Assembly (NCBI GenBank): GCA_009377695.1
Contig: WHTP01000003.1
Span: 1 to 64,000, forward strand
Length of the DNA stretch: 64,000 bases
Reading direction: 5' to 3'
Source of the DNA: Hyphomicrobiales bacterium
Lineage (GTDB): Bacteria; Pseudomonadota; Alphaproteobacteria; Rhizobiales; Xanthobacteraceae
Position 1 is the stretch's first letter. Every line of letters starts with the position of its first letter. The notes beneath the pieces were generated by a model that ran no database searches, was not told the origin of the DNA, and saw only the letters and a list, made by a program, of their open reading frames with translations. The position numbers and the translations under genes were made by a program. Below are positions 37,210 to 44,942 of the stretch, piece after piece.

Positions 37210-38055
37210 TTATTTGCCGCGCACGACCTCGCCATACTGCGGCGGCCGTTCGAGGTAGCCCCGCTGCATCATCCAGTCGACCTTTTCCTGGAATTCGGAC
37301 GGCTTGTAACCTTGCACGCCCAGGAGCTCCGGCATCATGCCGGCCTTGCGCTGCTCGGGCGTGAGGTCCCGCAGCACTTCGTCGCGGGAACGCTCGTCAT
37401 TGGCGCGCAGGTACTCGACCGCGCGGTTGAGCGCGCGGGTGATCTTTTGGGCAGTGTCGTCATCGACGTCGTCGCTGGCGACGATGCCGCCACGCCAGCG
37501 TAGGTCGCAGAGTTTACGGCAACCGGCGGCCAAGGCGCGACTGACCAGCGGTTCCATCAGTGCCGCGGCCTCATTCTTGCCCGAGAGCAGGGCATCGAGC
37601 CGGTCGTTGGCGTGCTCGAGCTTGATCTCCTTGAACGGAACGCCAGCCCCTTCTAGCGCCTCGACGGCGGCGTAGAAGGTGCCGGCATGCCACGTCACCG
37701 CGATCGGAACATTGCGCAGCTGCGCCACGTTCGTGATCTTGGAATCTTTGCGCACCATGATCGCGCCGGTGCGTGCCGTGGTATCAAGGCCGATGATCTT
37801 GCCGGCGCCGAGCTGCTGGACGCGCTCGATCGCGCCCCATTCGCAGACCGGATAGACGTCAAGCGCGCCAGCCTGAAGCTGGGATTCCTTCCAGCGCTCC
37901 GAGAAGTTCTCCACCCGCCCGGCGACGCCCTTCGGGTTGTCCTCGTGATACTCGACATTGAGGCCTTCGGCCTTGAAGAAACCCTGCTCGACCGCGACCC
38001 GCCAGGGCCGGTCGTGGGCGTTACTGTCACCTTGCAGACGGATGGTTTTTGTCAT
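37210..38055 (-). CDS. Leaderless NMT1/THI5-like (NitT/TauT binding-fold) protein
   Basis: This 281-residue protein has a periplasmic-binding-protein fold (RPWRVAVEQGFFKAEGLNVEYHE; later RTGAIMVRKDSKITNVAQL and IAVTWHAGTFYAAVEAL). It has no signal peptide: the chain starts MTKTIRLQGDSNAHDRPW, already in the first strand region. Leaderless members of this fold include cytosolic enzymes such as desulfinases and HMP-phosphate synthases, so an enzyme role is possible. Alone on its strand, no transporter genes adjoin it. A terminator lies beyond its end. Confidence 0.75.
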   Translation of the reverse strand: MTKTIRLQGDSNAHDRPWRVAVEQGFFKAEGLNVEYHEDNPKGVAGRVENFSERWKESQLQAGALDVYPVCEWGAIERVQQLGAGKIIGLDTTARTGAIMVRKDSKITNVAQLRNVPIAVTWHAGTFYAAVEALEGAGVPFKEIKLEHANDRLDALLSGKNEAAALMEPLVSRALAAGCRKLCDLRWRGGIVASDDVDDDTAQKITRALNRAVEYLRANDERSRDEVLRDLTPEQRKAGMMPELLGVQGYKPSEFQEKVDWMMQRGYLERPPQYGEVVRGK

Positions 38056-38396
38056 GGACGGTTCCTCGTTGCTATGAGGTCAAGATAGTCGAAGTTGGTC
38101 AATCCGGCCAACGTCAAAACGGCAGCGGCGTGCCGATATACGGAACGTCCTTCAGGTGAGTCGGATCTCGGCGCAAGCACGCGACCCTGGCGCGTTTGGC
38201 GACGCGCCTGCGTGCATCGTCGCCCTTGTTCGTGCTGGGCGCAAGTTGGTGGAAATCCCTTAGAATTTGGCCGGTAAATATGCGGCCTCTCAAATATACC
38301 CGCGGAGACGCTGGCTTTTCTGTCCGGAGACCCCATATCCAATAAGGGTTTGAGGGGAGGCATTCGATTGCAGCACCAAGAATACTGGAGAAACAC
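38056..38396. other. Intergenic gap without recognised gene
   Basis: These 341 bp separate two divergently transcribed genes. An AT-rich patch (about 38260-38300) could hold promoters. No open frame with family resemblance and no repeat module was seen. Confidence 0.5.
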
Positions 38397-38741
38397 ATGA
38401 CCGACACAGGAGAGCCCGGGGGAACCACTCAAACCGTTGATAGCGGTTGTGACAGACACGACGCTTCCGACGTTTCCGAGTCTAAAACCGTGTTCGACTA
38501 CGGACGCTCGGCTGAGCTGTTTCCCACCCGAAGCCGTAAGCCGCGCCGCAGTCCGTTGAGCTACAAGCGATTTGACACGGCCGCAGCCGCAATCCGGTTC
38601 GCCATCGAAGAGCTTCCGAGCGAGCTTCTGCTAGGGGCCTACTTGCAGGTCGATGAGGAGCGCTTCGGCAGTGATGGCATCCGCAGACTCTATGACAGCT
38701 CCCGGTACCCTCTGAAGCGCCGCGCCGCATCACAGGGATAA
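38397..38741 (+). CDS. Hypothetical protein upstream of DUF1488 gene
   Basis: This 114-residue soluble protein has an acidic, Ser/Asp-rich N-terminal half that looks disordered and a C-terminal half (FDTAAAAIRFAIEELPSELL then YLQVDEERFGSDGIRRLYDS) that looks helical. Similar two-gene pairs with DUF1488 occur in rhizobial genomes, but I do not recognise a named family. ATG 38397 follows a GGAGAAAC site. It ends 20 bp before the DUF1488 gene, so the two are likely co-transcribed. Function unknown. Confidence 0.65.
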   Translation: MTDTGEPGGTTQTVDSGCDRHDASDVSESKTVFDYGRSAELFPTRSRKPRRSPLSYKRFDTAAAAIRFAIEELPSELLLGAYLQVDEERFGSDGIRRLYDSSRYPLKRRAASQG

Positions 38742-38761
38742 CAGCGCGAAGGCGGCCCGCC

Positions 38762-39025
38762 ATGGCTCTAACTTTCCCCAATCGCAGTCGCTCGTATGAC
38801 GCAACGCGCCGTGCAGTGCGGTTCTGGGGATATGACAGCGCGATGGAAGCGTCATTTTACGTGACCGAGGATGCCTTAAAGCGCGTGCAGCCGGACATGC
38901 GGCTGGACGAGGCTGGCCTGCTCCAAGCTTTCGATTCGAATCGAGAAGTGATCTACAACGCCGCAATCAAGGTTTATGCGCGCGGGCCCAAGGGCTCATA
39001 CGATCTCAAACAGAACGATTTTTGA
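38762..39025 (+). CDS. DUF1488 family protein
   Basis: This 87-residue protein starts MALTFPNRSRSYDATRRAVR and contains FWGYDSAMEASFYVTEDALK, the DUF1488 pattern. It is a small soluble protein with no catalytic motif and unknown function. It probably shares a message with the 114-residue gene before it. Its C-terminal half (LLQAFDSNREVIYNAAIKVY) is helical. Confidence 0.83.
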   Translation: MALTFPNRSRSYDATRRAVRFWGYDSAMEASFYVTEDALKRVQPDMRLDEAGLLQAFDSNREVIYNAAIKVYARGPKGSYDLKQNDF

Positions 39026-39324
39026 AGCGGCCGGAGGTCGGCCTGTGTGCTCGGGAGAACCTGTGTGCTCAGAAGAGCCTCAGAAGAATGTCGTGAAATT
39101 GAACACCCAGAGAAACGTCAAAAACAGAACAAGGGTGGCGAGTCCCGGCGCGTGCAGCCCATAAGGACCGACCAGAATTCGCGAAATCGCTGTCGATGAC
39201 ATGGCGGTGGTCCCACGGTTTCAAATTGCCTGATGCGTGAGCTCACGCTCGCAGAATAGCGACGTCAACACAACGGCGCTGCCCGGACAATTCGCCGCCG
39301 GCTCCAGAGCCGCGATTTCCCCTA
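39026..39324. other. Non-coding stretch before repeat A3
   Basis: No supported gene. Short direct repeats TGTGTGCTCGGGAGAACC and TGTGTGCTCAGAAGAGCC stand side by side near 39043-39080. The rest shows no recognised signal. Confidence 0.4.
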
Positions 39325-39399
39325 CTGGGGTTTCGATTCCGAAGTTCGTACCATTTCGCAGCGGCCTCTTATACGAACTTGGAAATCGAAGGACACCAG
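39325..39399. repeat. Palindromic repeat, module A copy 3 (degenerate)
   Basis: CGATTCCGAAGTTCGTA pairs imperfectly with TACGAACTTGGAAATCGAAG; the outer ends are CTGGGG and GGACACCAG rather than CTAGTGTCC. It is fused directly to module C without the usual linker. Confidence 0.8.
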
Positions 39400-39470
39400 T
39401 GGTCCTTTGATTCTAACATTCGCAAAGTCGCCCGCTGAGAAAGGGATGCGAATGTTGGAATCGGACCACT
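39398..39470. repeat. Palindromic repeat, module C copy 1
   Basis: AGTGGTCC...GATTCTAACATTCGC pairs with GCGAATGTTGGAATCGGACCACT. The loop reads AAAGTCGCCCGCTGAGAAAGGG. The terminal ACTAG (39468-39472) contains the stop codon of the ParB-like gene on the minus strand. Confidence 0.88.
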
Positions 39471-39717
39471 AGAACTTTCGGGCTTGCACGAGGTAGCCGG
39501 CGATCGTCGTTTCGCCGAGCGCCTTGCATGCCTCGAGCCGGTGCAGGCCTTCCACCAGGACCAGGCGCGCGCCGTCCTGGCGCACGAGGATCGGGCTCTG
39601 CTGGCCGACCTCCAGGATGCTGGCGGCGATCTCGTCGACGGTCGCCGGGACGAGGGTCGCACGCCGCTTTACCGGCACGTAGATGTCCTCGATACGGTAG
39701 GTCTCACGCTTCATCAT
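39469..39717 (-). CDS. Small ParB/Srx-like N-terminal domain protein
   Basis: This 82-residue protein is essentially one ParB N-terminal domain: the IEDIYVPVKRRA strand, VDEIAASILEVGQQSPILVR, then LVLVEGLHRLEACKALGE, the ParB box region including the GxHRLxA pattern. There is no helix-turn-helix or dimer domain, so it is not a full partition protein; such short forms may be nucleases or switches. The TAG stop falls in the CTAG border of repeat C1. A ParA-like gene lies 176 bp away, divergently. Confidence 0.8.
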   Translation of the reverse strand: MMKRETYRIEDIYVPVKRRATLVPATVDEIAASILEVGQQSPILVRQDGARLVLVEGLHRLEACKALGETTIAGYLVQARKF

Positions 39718-39892
39718 GCCGGGGGTCCATACCCCCAGTTAGCATGGTCCCCGGCCGGCAGGGCGCTTTTCAAGCGAAAATTCGCCGTGGCCGGTCACCG
39801 GCGGGGGTCAATTTCACGTGGGTGCCATAGGGCCGAATCACGGGTCATGCTATTTTCACCGCCGAATCACCGGGTTTACCGAGGGGTTGCCC

Positions 39893-40570
39893 ATGAACGT
39901 CATCGTCTTCGCGTCGCGCAAAGGCGGCTCGGGTAAGAGCACGTTGACCGCTCACCTGGCCGCACACGCGTACAAGCCGTCGCGGTCGGTGCTGCTGGTC
40001 GATGCCGATCCGCAGGGGTCGCTCACGCTCTGGCACAAGCTGCGCGGCACCAATGAGCCGCCGCTGGTCGATGGGACCGACGGCGTGCGCGCCATCGTCT
40101 CGTCCGCCAAGCGCCAAGGCTACGAGTGGGTGTTCATCGATACGCCGCCGACGATGTCGGCGGTGGTCACCGATGCCATCCATGCCGCGACGCTGATCAT
40201 CATTCCGGCGCGGCTCACCTTGTTCGACCTCGCCGCGATTAAGGAAACGATGGACCTTGCCCGCCAGCTCCGCCGGCCTTATGCGGTCGTCATCAACGGC
40301 GTGCCGCCGCGGCGCGACAACACTGAATCGCCGTTCGTGCGCGAAGCGCGTGCGGCGCTGACCAGCCTTAACGTCCCGGTCTGGTCCGGCCAGATCACGA
40401 CGCGCAACAACTACTCGCTGGCGCTGGCAGAAGGCGAGGGTGCCGCCGAATACGAGGCCGGATCCGAGGCGGCGAACGAGATCGCCAGCCTGTGGACGGC
40501 GATCGACAAGTCGGTGAAAGCGATTCACGGCCACTACGCCGGCGTCGCGATGCATCGCGTGGCGGCGTAG
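39893..40570 (+). CDS. Orphan ParA/MinD-like ATPase 1
   Basis: This 225-residue deviant-Walker ATPase has Walker A SRKGGSGKSTL with both lysines, then LLVDADPQGSLTLW and FIDTPPTMSAVV. It lacks an N-terminal DNA-binding domain, as in the short ParA type used for plasmid, carboxysome or chemoreceptor positioning. ATG 39893 gives the canonical MNVIVFASRKGG start. It is a paralogue of the gene at 44109. The lone ParB-like gene is divergent upstream. Confidence 0.88.
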   Translation: MNVIVFASRKGGSGKSTLTAHLAAHAYKPSRSVLLVDADPQGSLTLWHKLRGTNEPPLVDGTDGVRAIVSSAKRQGYEWVFIDTPPTMSAVVTDAIHAATLIIIPARLTLFDLAAIKETMDLARQLRRPYAVVINGVPPRRDNTESPFVREARAALTSLNVPVWSGQITTRNNYSLALAEGEGAAEYEAGSEAANEIASLWTAIDKSVKAIHGHYAGVAMHRVAA

Positions 40571-40624
40571 ACCGAAACCTTCGCGGTCTGCCGCCATTGC
40601 CATTGTCGTGGCCTTCGGCGCCAA

Positions 40625-41055
40625 TGCGCAGAACATTCCGGACTGCGCTGCGATCACTGCTGCGCCCGATCGTGAGGACTGTGATAATCGACAAGCGTGG
40701 CGGTTCGATCTTTATTGCCTTCTTCTTTTTCTATCACGGCGTGACCTACGTGAAGGTCGAGCGAGCCGCGATGAATAAGAGGATGTTCTCGGCACTCAAA
40801 TCCGGCGGACCCGGTGGGATGCTGGTGATCGCGGATCATTCGGCGGCAGCGGGGCCGGCCCCAGTGTAAGAGCTTGCAGCGCATTGAAGAGGCGGCAGCG
40901 CGGCGAGATTCGGCAGCGAGATCGAGGCGGCAGGATTCAAATTTATCGGCGAAGCCGACTTTCCTGCGCCGTCCAAGCGACACGCGCGACTTCTCCTCGA
41001 CGCACCCGCTGGTCCGGTCGACGAATTCGTGATGAAACTGCAATGGCCGAACTAA
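40625..41055 (+). pseudogene. Decayed SAM-dependent methyltransferase
   Basis: Pieces of a class I methyltransferase are spread over different frames. Around 40720-40860 the frame reads IAFFFFYHGVTYVKVERAAM and LVIADHSAAAG. After a stop, LQRIEEAA is in one frame, SEIEAAGFKFIGEADF in a second, RRPSDTRDF in a third, and GPVDEFVMKLQWPN ends it at 41055. The order matches a family recalled from other proteobacteria (YHD, VDHSAKAG, HRI, EVEAAGFKF, DTRDF). At least three frameshifts show a dead gene; the 5' part is not recognisable. Confidence 0.75.
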
Positions 41056-41355
41056 ATCTCCACAATCTTTAGTCTTGTTCGTGCCTGTTGTTCCTGCGCT
41101 TTGCCGCGCGGAAACAATTCGCCTTTCACCATGTCATGATTCAATACGACGTTCGAACGGTGTTGCCATGGAACCGCACCACAGTGCAGCATATTCTTGT
41201 TTTTAGTGCACACGCGTTTGTGAGCGGTGCGATGGTTTCGCGCGAAGCGAAATTGGGAACGGGCGGCGGGCTGGAGCGGTTTCATCCCTATCAACGCTGC
41301 GGCCCGACGTCCGCATATCGAATGATATTCACCACCACCCACGTTGGAGAATGAC
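41056..41355. other. Gap before secreted Tyr/Gly-rich gene
   Basis: These 300 bp are lower in GC than their neighbours, with AT-rich tracts at 41057-41075 and 41188-41205. No gene is supported. It likely holds the promoter of the gene at 41356, whose ribosome-binding site is TTGGAG. Confidence 0.45.
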
Positions 41356-41787
41356 ATGAGACTACCGACCCGAACTCTCGCTGCCGCGCTCATTGCGGCC
41401 GCCGTCCCGCTGCTCGGTACCGGTCCCGCCGCAACGGCGCCGCTTTCACAGTCGCTGGCGCTCAATGGCGCTGATGTCGGGAGCGTCGAGCAGGTGCAGT
41501 ATCGCCGCTGGCATCGCGGGCGCTGGATCGGCCCGGCTGCCGCAGGCCTCGCCGCCGGCGCGATCATCGGCGGTGCTATTGCAGCCTCGCAATACAATGA
41601 CGGCTACTATGCTTACGGCGCAGCGCCCGGGTATGCGTACGCCGCAGCGCCCGGGTATTACAGCTATGGCGCCGCACCTTATGGGGGCGGGTACTACTCT
41701 TCCAACACCCGGCTATCCCCGCAATGGGGCTCCTGCACCGGTGACCGCGATGAGGACAGCGCGTTTCCACCCTGGGCATGTCGATAG
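41356..41787 (+). CDS. Secreted Gly/Tyr/Ala-rich small protein
   Basis: This 143-residue protein has a signal peptide (about residues 1-28, ALIAAAVPLLG core). A glycine-zipper-like helix GLAAGAIIGGAIAA follows a basic YRRWHRGRWIGP segment. Next come low-complexity repeats of YGAAPGYAYAAAPGYYSYG, and a tail with two Cys (CTGDRDEDSAFPPWAC). This layout is common among rhizobial envelope proteins close to the BA14K group. Function unknown. A terminator follows. Confidence 0.7.
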   Translation: MRLPTRTLAAALIAAAVPLLGTGPAATAPLSQSLALNGADVGSVEQVQYRRWHRGRWIGPAAAGLAAGAIIGGAIAASQYNDGYYAYGAAPGYAYAAAPGYYSYGAAPYGGGYYSSNTRLSPQWGSCTGDRDEDSAFPPWACR

Positions 41788-41813
41788 CTTCAAGCTTAGG
41801 CAGACTTGAGACC

Positions 41814-41840
41814 AAAAGGCGCCATTCCGCGGCGCCTTTT
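41814..41840 (+). terminator. Rho-independent terminator
   Basis: AAAAGGCGCC and GGCGCCTTTT form a perfect 10-bp stem with a seven-base loop, followed by GCTTTTTTT. Placed 26 bp after the Tyr/Gly-rich gene. Confidence 0.9.
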
Positions 41841-41952
41841 GCTTTTTTTGCTCTGATGGAACACGGGCTCTCGACGCTCGTTGTCTGATGGGGCGACGGC
41901 CGAGCAGGCGTCCGGCCGCTTCGGTCAGGAATGCCTCTAAAGGAGTGCGTCC

Positions 41953-42375
41953 ATGTGCGACTACAGCCTTGAACACATTGCCTCGCGCGCGGCGGAGGTT
42001 GGCGACAGGCTCGTCTCCACCCGTTTCGGGGAATCGATCACGCGTGGCTTTTCCGATGAAAGCAATCCGGGCGTAGCGGTATGCTTGCGGCCGGGAACGG
42101 AGCTGGCTTTCGAACGTGAGGTAGAATTCGATCACATCCTCAGCCGTGGCCGCGACATCGTCCCGGCACGAGTCGCGCGCTTCCGCCAAATCGACACGGA
42201 ATCGCCGCACGTGCACCACGACGCGTTGGAATTCCCTGATGGCCGTGTGGTGCTTGTCACACGCTTGATGGAAGGCCAGCGCGCAACGGTGCTGCAGCTC
42301 CCGGCGATGCCGGGTGAGACTGAAAAATCGGTGGCAGTCGAAACGACGGCCGAAGTGGTCGATTTCGCACGCTGA
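41953..42375 (+). CDS. Conserved hypothetical protein (rhizobial type)
   Basis: This 140-residue protein starts MCDYSLEHIASRAAEVGDRL and continues TRGFSDESNPGVAVCLRPGT. Similar proteins with this MCDYSL start are known to me only as conserved hypotheticals of rhizobia. The first 75 residues look beta-rich and globular, and the tail is acidic. There is no signal peptide; Cys2 and Cys44 are the only cysteines. SD AAAGGAG precedes the ATG. Function unknown. Confidence 0.75.
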   Translation: MCDYSLEHIASRAAEVGDRLVSTRFGESITRGFSDESNPGVAVCLRPGTELAFEREVEFDHILSRGRDIVPARVARFRQIDTESPHVHHDALEFPDGRVVLVTRLMEGQRATVLQLPAMPGETEKSVAVETTAEVVDFAR

Positions 42376-42393
42376 CGACAGTGCTGCGGGCCT

Positions 42394-42437
42394 CTAGATC
42401 CATGATCCGATTCAATTGAAATCGGATCATGGACTAG
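42394..42437. repeat. Palindromic repeat, module D
   Basis: CTAGATCCATGATCCGATT and AATCGGATCATGGACTAG form a near-perfect stem around TCAATTGA. CTAG at both ends. It takes the place that module A holds in other composites. Confidence 0.88.
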
Positions 42438-42452
42438 CAACTTATTAATTCT

Positions 42453-42510
42453 AGTATGGCTTAGGTTCAGAAGTCCGCATGTTGGACTCGCCGCGAGAAT
42501 GATGCGGACC
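42453..42510. repeat. Palindromic repeat, module B copy 3 (truncated)
   Basis: AGTATGGCTTAGGTTCAGAAG through GATGCGGACC matches module B up to the middle of its right arm. The closing CTTCTGAACCGCCACACT is missing, replaced by sequence leading into module E. Confidence 0.85.
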
Positions 42511-42522
42511 AGCTTGTGTTTG

Positions 42523-42570
42523 AGCATGACCTTTGCTGAAAATTGATTTCTCACTTTCGGCGATCATGCT
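42523..42570. repeat. Palindromic repeat, module E copy 2
   Basis: AGCATGACC...CGATCATGCT with the centre TTTGCTGAAAATTGATTTC, a diverged version of the 27088 element. The next 139 bp to the L,D-transpeptidase end hold no supported gene. Confidence 0.75.
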
Positions 42571-42709
42571 TCAAGACAACGGCTTGCCGCGCACGTCGGG
42601 GGCGCGCTCGATCTTGATGAACACGCCGATGCCTTTGTCGGCACCGTCGTCTATAACCCGCGCCGCAAGCGTGCCAACCCATTAGAGGCAGGCATGCCGT
42701 GCAGCACAT

Positions 42710-43393
42710 TCAGCGATAATAGTGGTAATCCTGCGGTGCCGGCTGCGGCGCGTAGTAGTAGCCAGGCGGCGCGGGCGGATAGTAGCCTCGCGGATAGCTG
42801 TGCTGCTGATGAGCCGGCTGGCGATACGATCGCCGCCGCGCGCGCGGATCGGCGTATTCGATCTCGTCATCGTATTGCGGCGCGCCGCGCACCGTGCGAC
42901 GCGGAGAAGGCACAGCCTTGGGCAAGGATTTCTGCGTCGCCACGGCCGGCGCTGACCTCCGCGGCTCCTCGCCGGAAATCACGACAGAGGTGTTGAGCAC
43001 GCCACGCTTCTTCACCAAGGCGAACAATTGCTTGGCGTTGTTGGGGTGCAGCCGCACGCAGCCGGCAGACGCTGGCGTGCCGAGGCGGCGCGTCTCGAAA
43101 CTGCCGTGAATGGCGTGACCACGCTTGGTAAAGAAGATCGAATGTGGCATGGGCGCATCGTCCCACTCCTTGGAGTAGTGATCTTCCTCCATGCGAAACG
43201 CTTTGAAGCTGCCCGCAGGCGTGGCATGGCCGCGCCGTCCGGTCGAGACCGGCCAGGTCCAGCGTGTGGCGCCGTCGACCGACACGGTCATCCGTTGCGT
43301 CGACTTGTCGATTGAGATGATGACGTTCGCATCAGCCGCCGTCGATGCGAACAGTGCGATAACGGCGAGGACGGCAATGGCCAACGTACGCAT
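42710..43393 (-). CDS. L,D-transpeptidase (YkuD domain)
   Basis: This 227-residue exported protein has signal peptide MRTLAIAVLAVIALFASTAA. The YkuD domain follows: strand NVIISIDKSTQRMTVSVDG, then GHAIHGSFE, and catalytic SAGCVRLHPNNAK with the active Cys. The C-terminal 75 residues are Pro/Tyr/Arg-rich and probably disordered. It should form 3-3 peptidoglycan crosslinks or attach proteins to the wall. ATG 43393 is preferred to a GTG four codons upstream. Confidence 0.9.
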   Translation of the reverse strand: MRTLAIAVLAVIALFASTAADANVIISIDKSTQRMTVSVDGATRWTWPVSTGRRGHATPAGSFKAFRMEEDHYSKEWDDAPMPHSIFFTKRGHAIHGSFETRRLGTPASAGCVRLHPNNAKQLFALVKKRGVLNTSVVISGEEPRRSAPAVATQKSLPKAVPSPRRTVRGAPQYDDEIEYADPRARRRSYRQPAHQQHSYPRGYYPPAPPGYYYAPQPAPQDYHYYR

Positions 43394-43586
43394 GACCGGA
43401 AGCACCCATGTTGCCCGTCGAGGGCGACAGTGGGCGTCGCCCGTGGTCGTGGCAACGGCGAGGCGTGGGCGTGGTAAACAACTGATGGCAACGAGATTAG
43501 GCTAAGGCGACGCCGCAATCGGATCGCAATCCGCACCCAGTTTCAGGAGACAACAATCGCAACAAGATAGTTGAGGGAGTGTGCAG

Positions 43587-43897
43587 ATGACTTTTAAGAA
43601 TACGATCATTCCGGCGATCATGGCGGCGGCACTCACGGGTGCAACGGCGGACGCAGCACCCGTCGCTCCGCCGGCCGGTGTTGCGGCGGCCCCGCTCGAG
43701 ACCGTTCAGTTTCGCGGCGGCAACTGGTACGACCATCCGCTGATGTATGGCGGCAATTGGCGTGAGCATCAGCGCCGATGGGACGCGATCGAAGGCCGAG
43801 GCGCCAACGCGAGGTCGAACTCATGCGCCCGCTTCCGGTCCTACGCGCCTCGCACACTTACGTGAACCGCAACGGCCGGCGCGTTCGTTGCCGATAG
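43587..43897 (+). pseudogene. BA14K-like secreted protein with late frameshift
   Basis: The signal peptide (AIMAAALTGATADA) and body fit the BA14K-like family, ending in CARFRSYAPR as expected before the conserved tail. The frame then hits TGA after RTLT, while a neighbouring frame encodes YVNRNGRRVRCR and stops at 43895-43897. A one-step frameshift near 43855 therefore cuts the last dozen residues. The rest could still be made as a 92-residue secreted protein. SD is GAGGGAG. Confidence 0.72.
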
Positions 43898-44108
43898 TCG
43901 GACTGGGTTGATTTCCGCACGCAGGGATTTCCGCACGCACGTGGGATTCGGGCGTCCTGCATCGGTTTCCTTGGATACCTCCGTTGGGCCAGCGCGCGGA
44001 AGTAAGCCTACGACGCATCAAAATTCGTTATTAACCATTCGTTAACCATTTGGACCCCAGGCTCCTTCCCATAGGCTCGCTCGTCCCCAGAAGGAGGGAG
44101 CGCCCTCA

Positions 44109-44801
44109 ATGAACGTCATCACCGTGGCTTCGCGCAAAGGCGGCGCGGGCAAGACCACGCTCTGTGCCCACCTCGCCGCGCTCGCCCGATCGCAAGGACA
44201 CAAGTGCCAGATCATCGACGGCGATCCACAGGGCTCGCTGACGCTCTGCAACCGCCTGCGAGCGGGTGCGGCGCTGCCGCTCGCGACCGCGGAGCGTGGC
44301 ATCGACCGGGCGCTGGCGCTGGCACAGGTGGCCGGCGCCGAATGGGTCTTTGTCGACACGTCGCCGACCATGTGGGTGGTGGTGCAGGAGGCGATCCGCG
44401 CCGCAACGCTGGTGCTGATTCCCGCGCGGCCGGGCTTTCTCGATCTCGACGCCGTGCGCGAGACGGTGAAGACCGCGCGCGAGCGCAACAAGCCCTACGC
44501 AGTGGTGCTCAATGCCTGTCCGGTGAAGCGCGACGAGCGCGAGGCGCCGGCGGTCGCACAGTCACGGGCCTATCTCGATCGTGAAGGCGTGCCGGTGTTT
44601 GCCGGCCAGATCAGCCATCGCGCGGCATTCAATTTCACGCTCGCGGCCGGCGCCAGCGCCGGTGAGGCCGAGCCGAATTCGCTCGCCGCCGCCGAAATCA
44701 CAAAACTATGGAGCGCGGTCGAGAAGAGCATTGCGGCGATCAACGCGGCCTATGCGGATGCGGCCGCAACGGCCGGTCTGACGCAGGGGCGGGCGGCCTA
44801 A
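44109..44801 (+). CDS. Orphan ParA/MinD-like ATPase 2
   Basis: This 230-residue paralogue of the gene at 39893 shares the MNVI-VASRKGG start. Walker A is SRKGGAGKTTL, followed by IIDGDPQGSLTL (Gly replaces the Ala seen in paralogue 1), FVDTSPTMWVVV and VLIPARPGFLDLDAV. The C-terminus is Ala-rich. There is no ParB partner next to it. GAAGGAGGG gives a strong ribosome-binding site. The stop is followed within 20 bp by repeat modules. Confidence 0.88.
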   Translation: MNVITVASRKGGAGKTTLCAHLAALARSQGHKCQIIDGDPQGSLTLCNRLRAGAALPLATAERGIDRALALAQVAGAEWVFVDTSPTMWVVVQEAIRAATLVLIPARPGFLDLDAVRETVKTARERNKPYAVVLNACPVKRDEREAPAVAQSRAYLDREGVPVFAGQISHRAAFNFTLAAGASAGEAEPNSLAAAEITKLWSAVEKSIAAINAAYADAAATAGLTQGRAA

Positions 44802-44816
44802 GCGCGCGCGCAAACG

Positions 44817-44852
44817 GCCGCGAGAATGCGCGGACGTCTGACCGCCATACTA
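44817..44852. repeat. Palindromic repeat, module B fragment (right half)
   Basis: GGCCGCGAGAATGCGCGGAC then GTCTGACCGCCATACTAG is a diverged right half of module B; the left half is gone. It ends in CTAG shared with module F. Confidence 0.7.
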
Positions 44853-44928
44853 GTGGAGTGGATTTGACATTCGCTACCCCGTTGACCGCAGACTCCCAAA
44901 GCGAATGTCAAATCCAAAACTCCACTAG
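44850..44928. repeat. Palindromic repeat, module F
   Basis: CTAGTGGAGTGGATTTGACA then TTCGCT pairs with AGCGAATGTCAAATCC...ACTCCACTAG. Loop ACCCCGTTGACCGCAGACTCCC. CTAG at both ends. Confidence 0.88.
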
Positions 44929-44942
44929 CAGTTCACATTTTG

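Noticed and set aside
42571-42709. Possible gene remnant reading IDDGADKGIGVFIKIERAPD on the minus strand
   Set aside because: Only about 35 codons, no start, a stop just upstream, and the plus strand is equally open; not enough to call.
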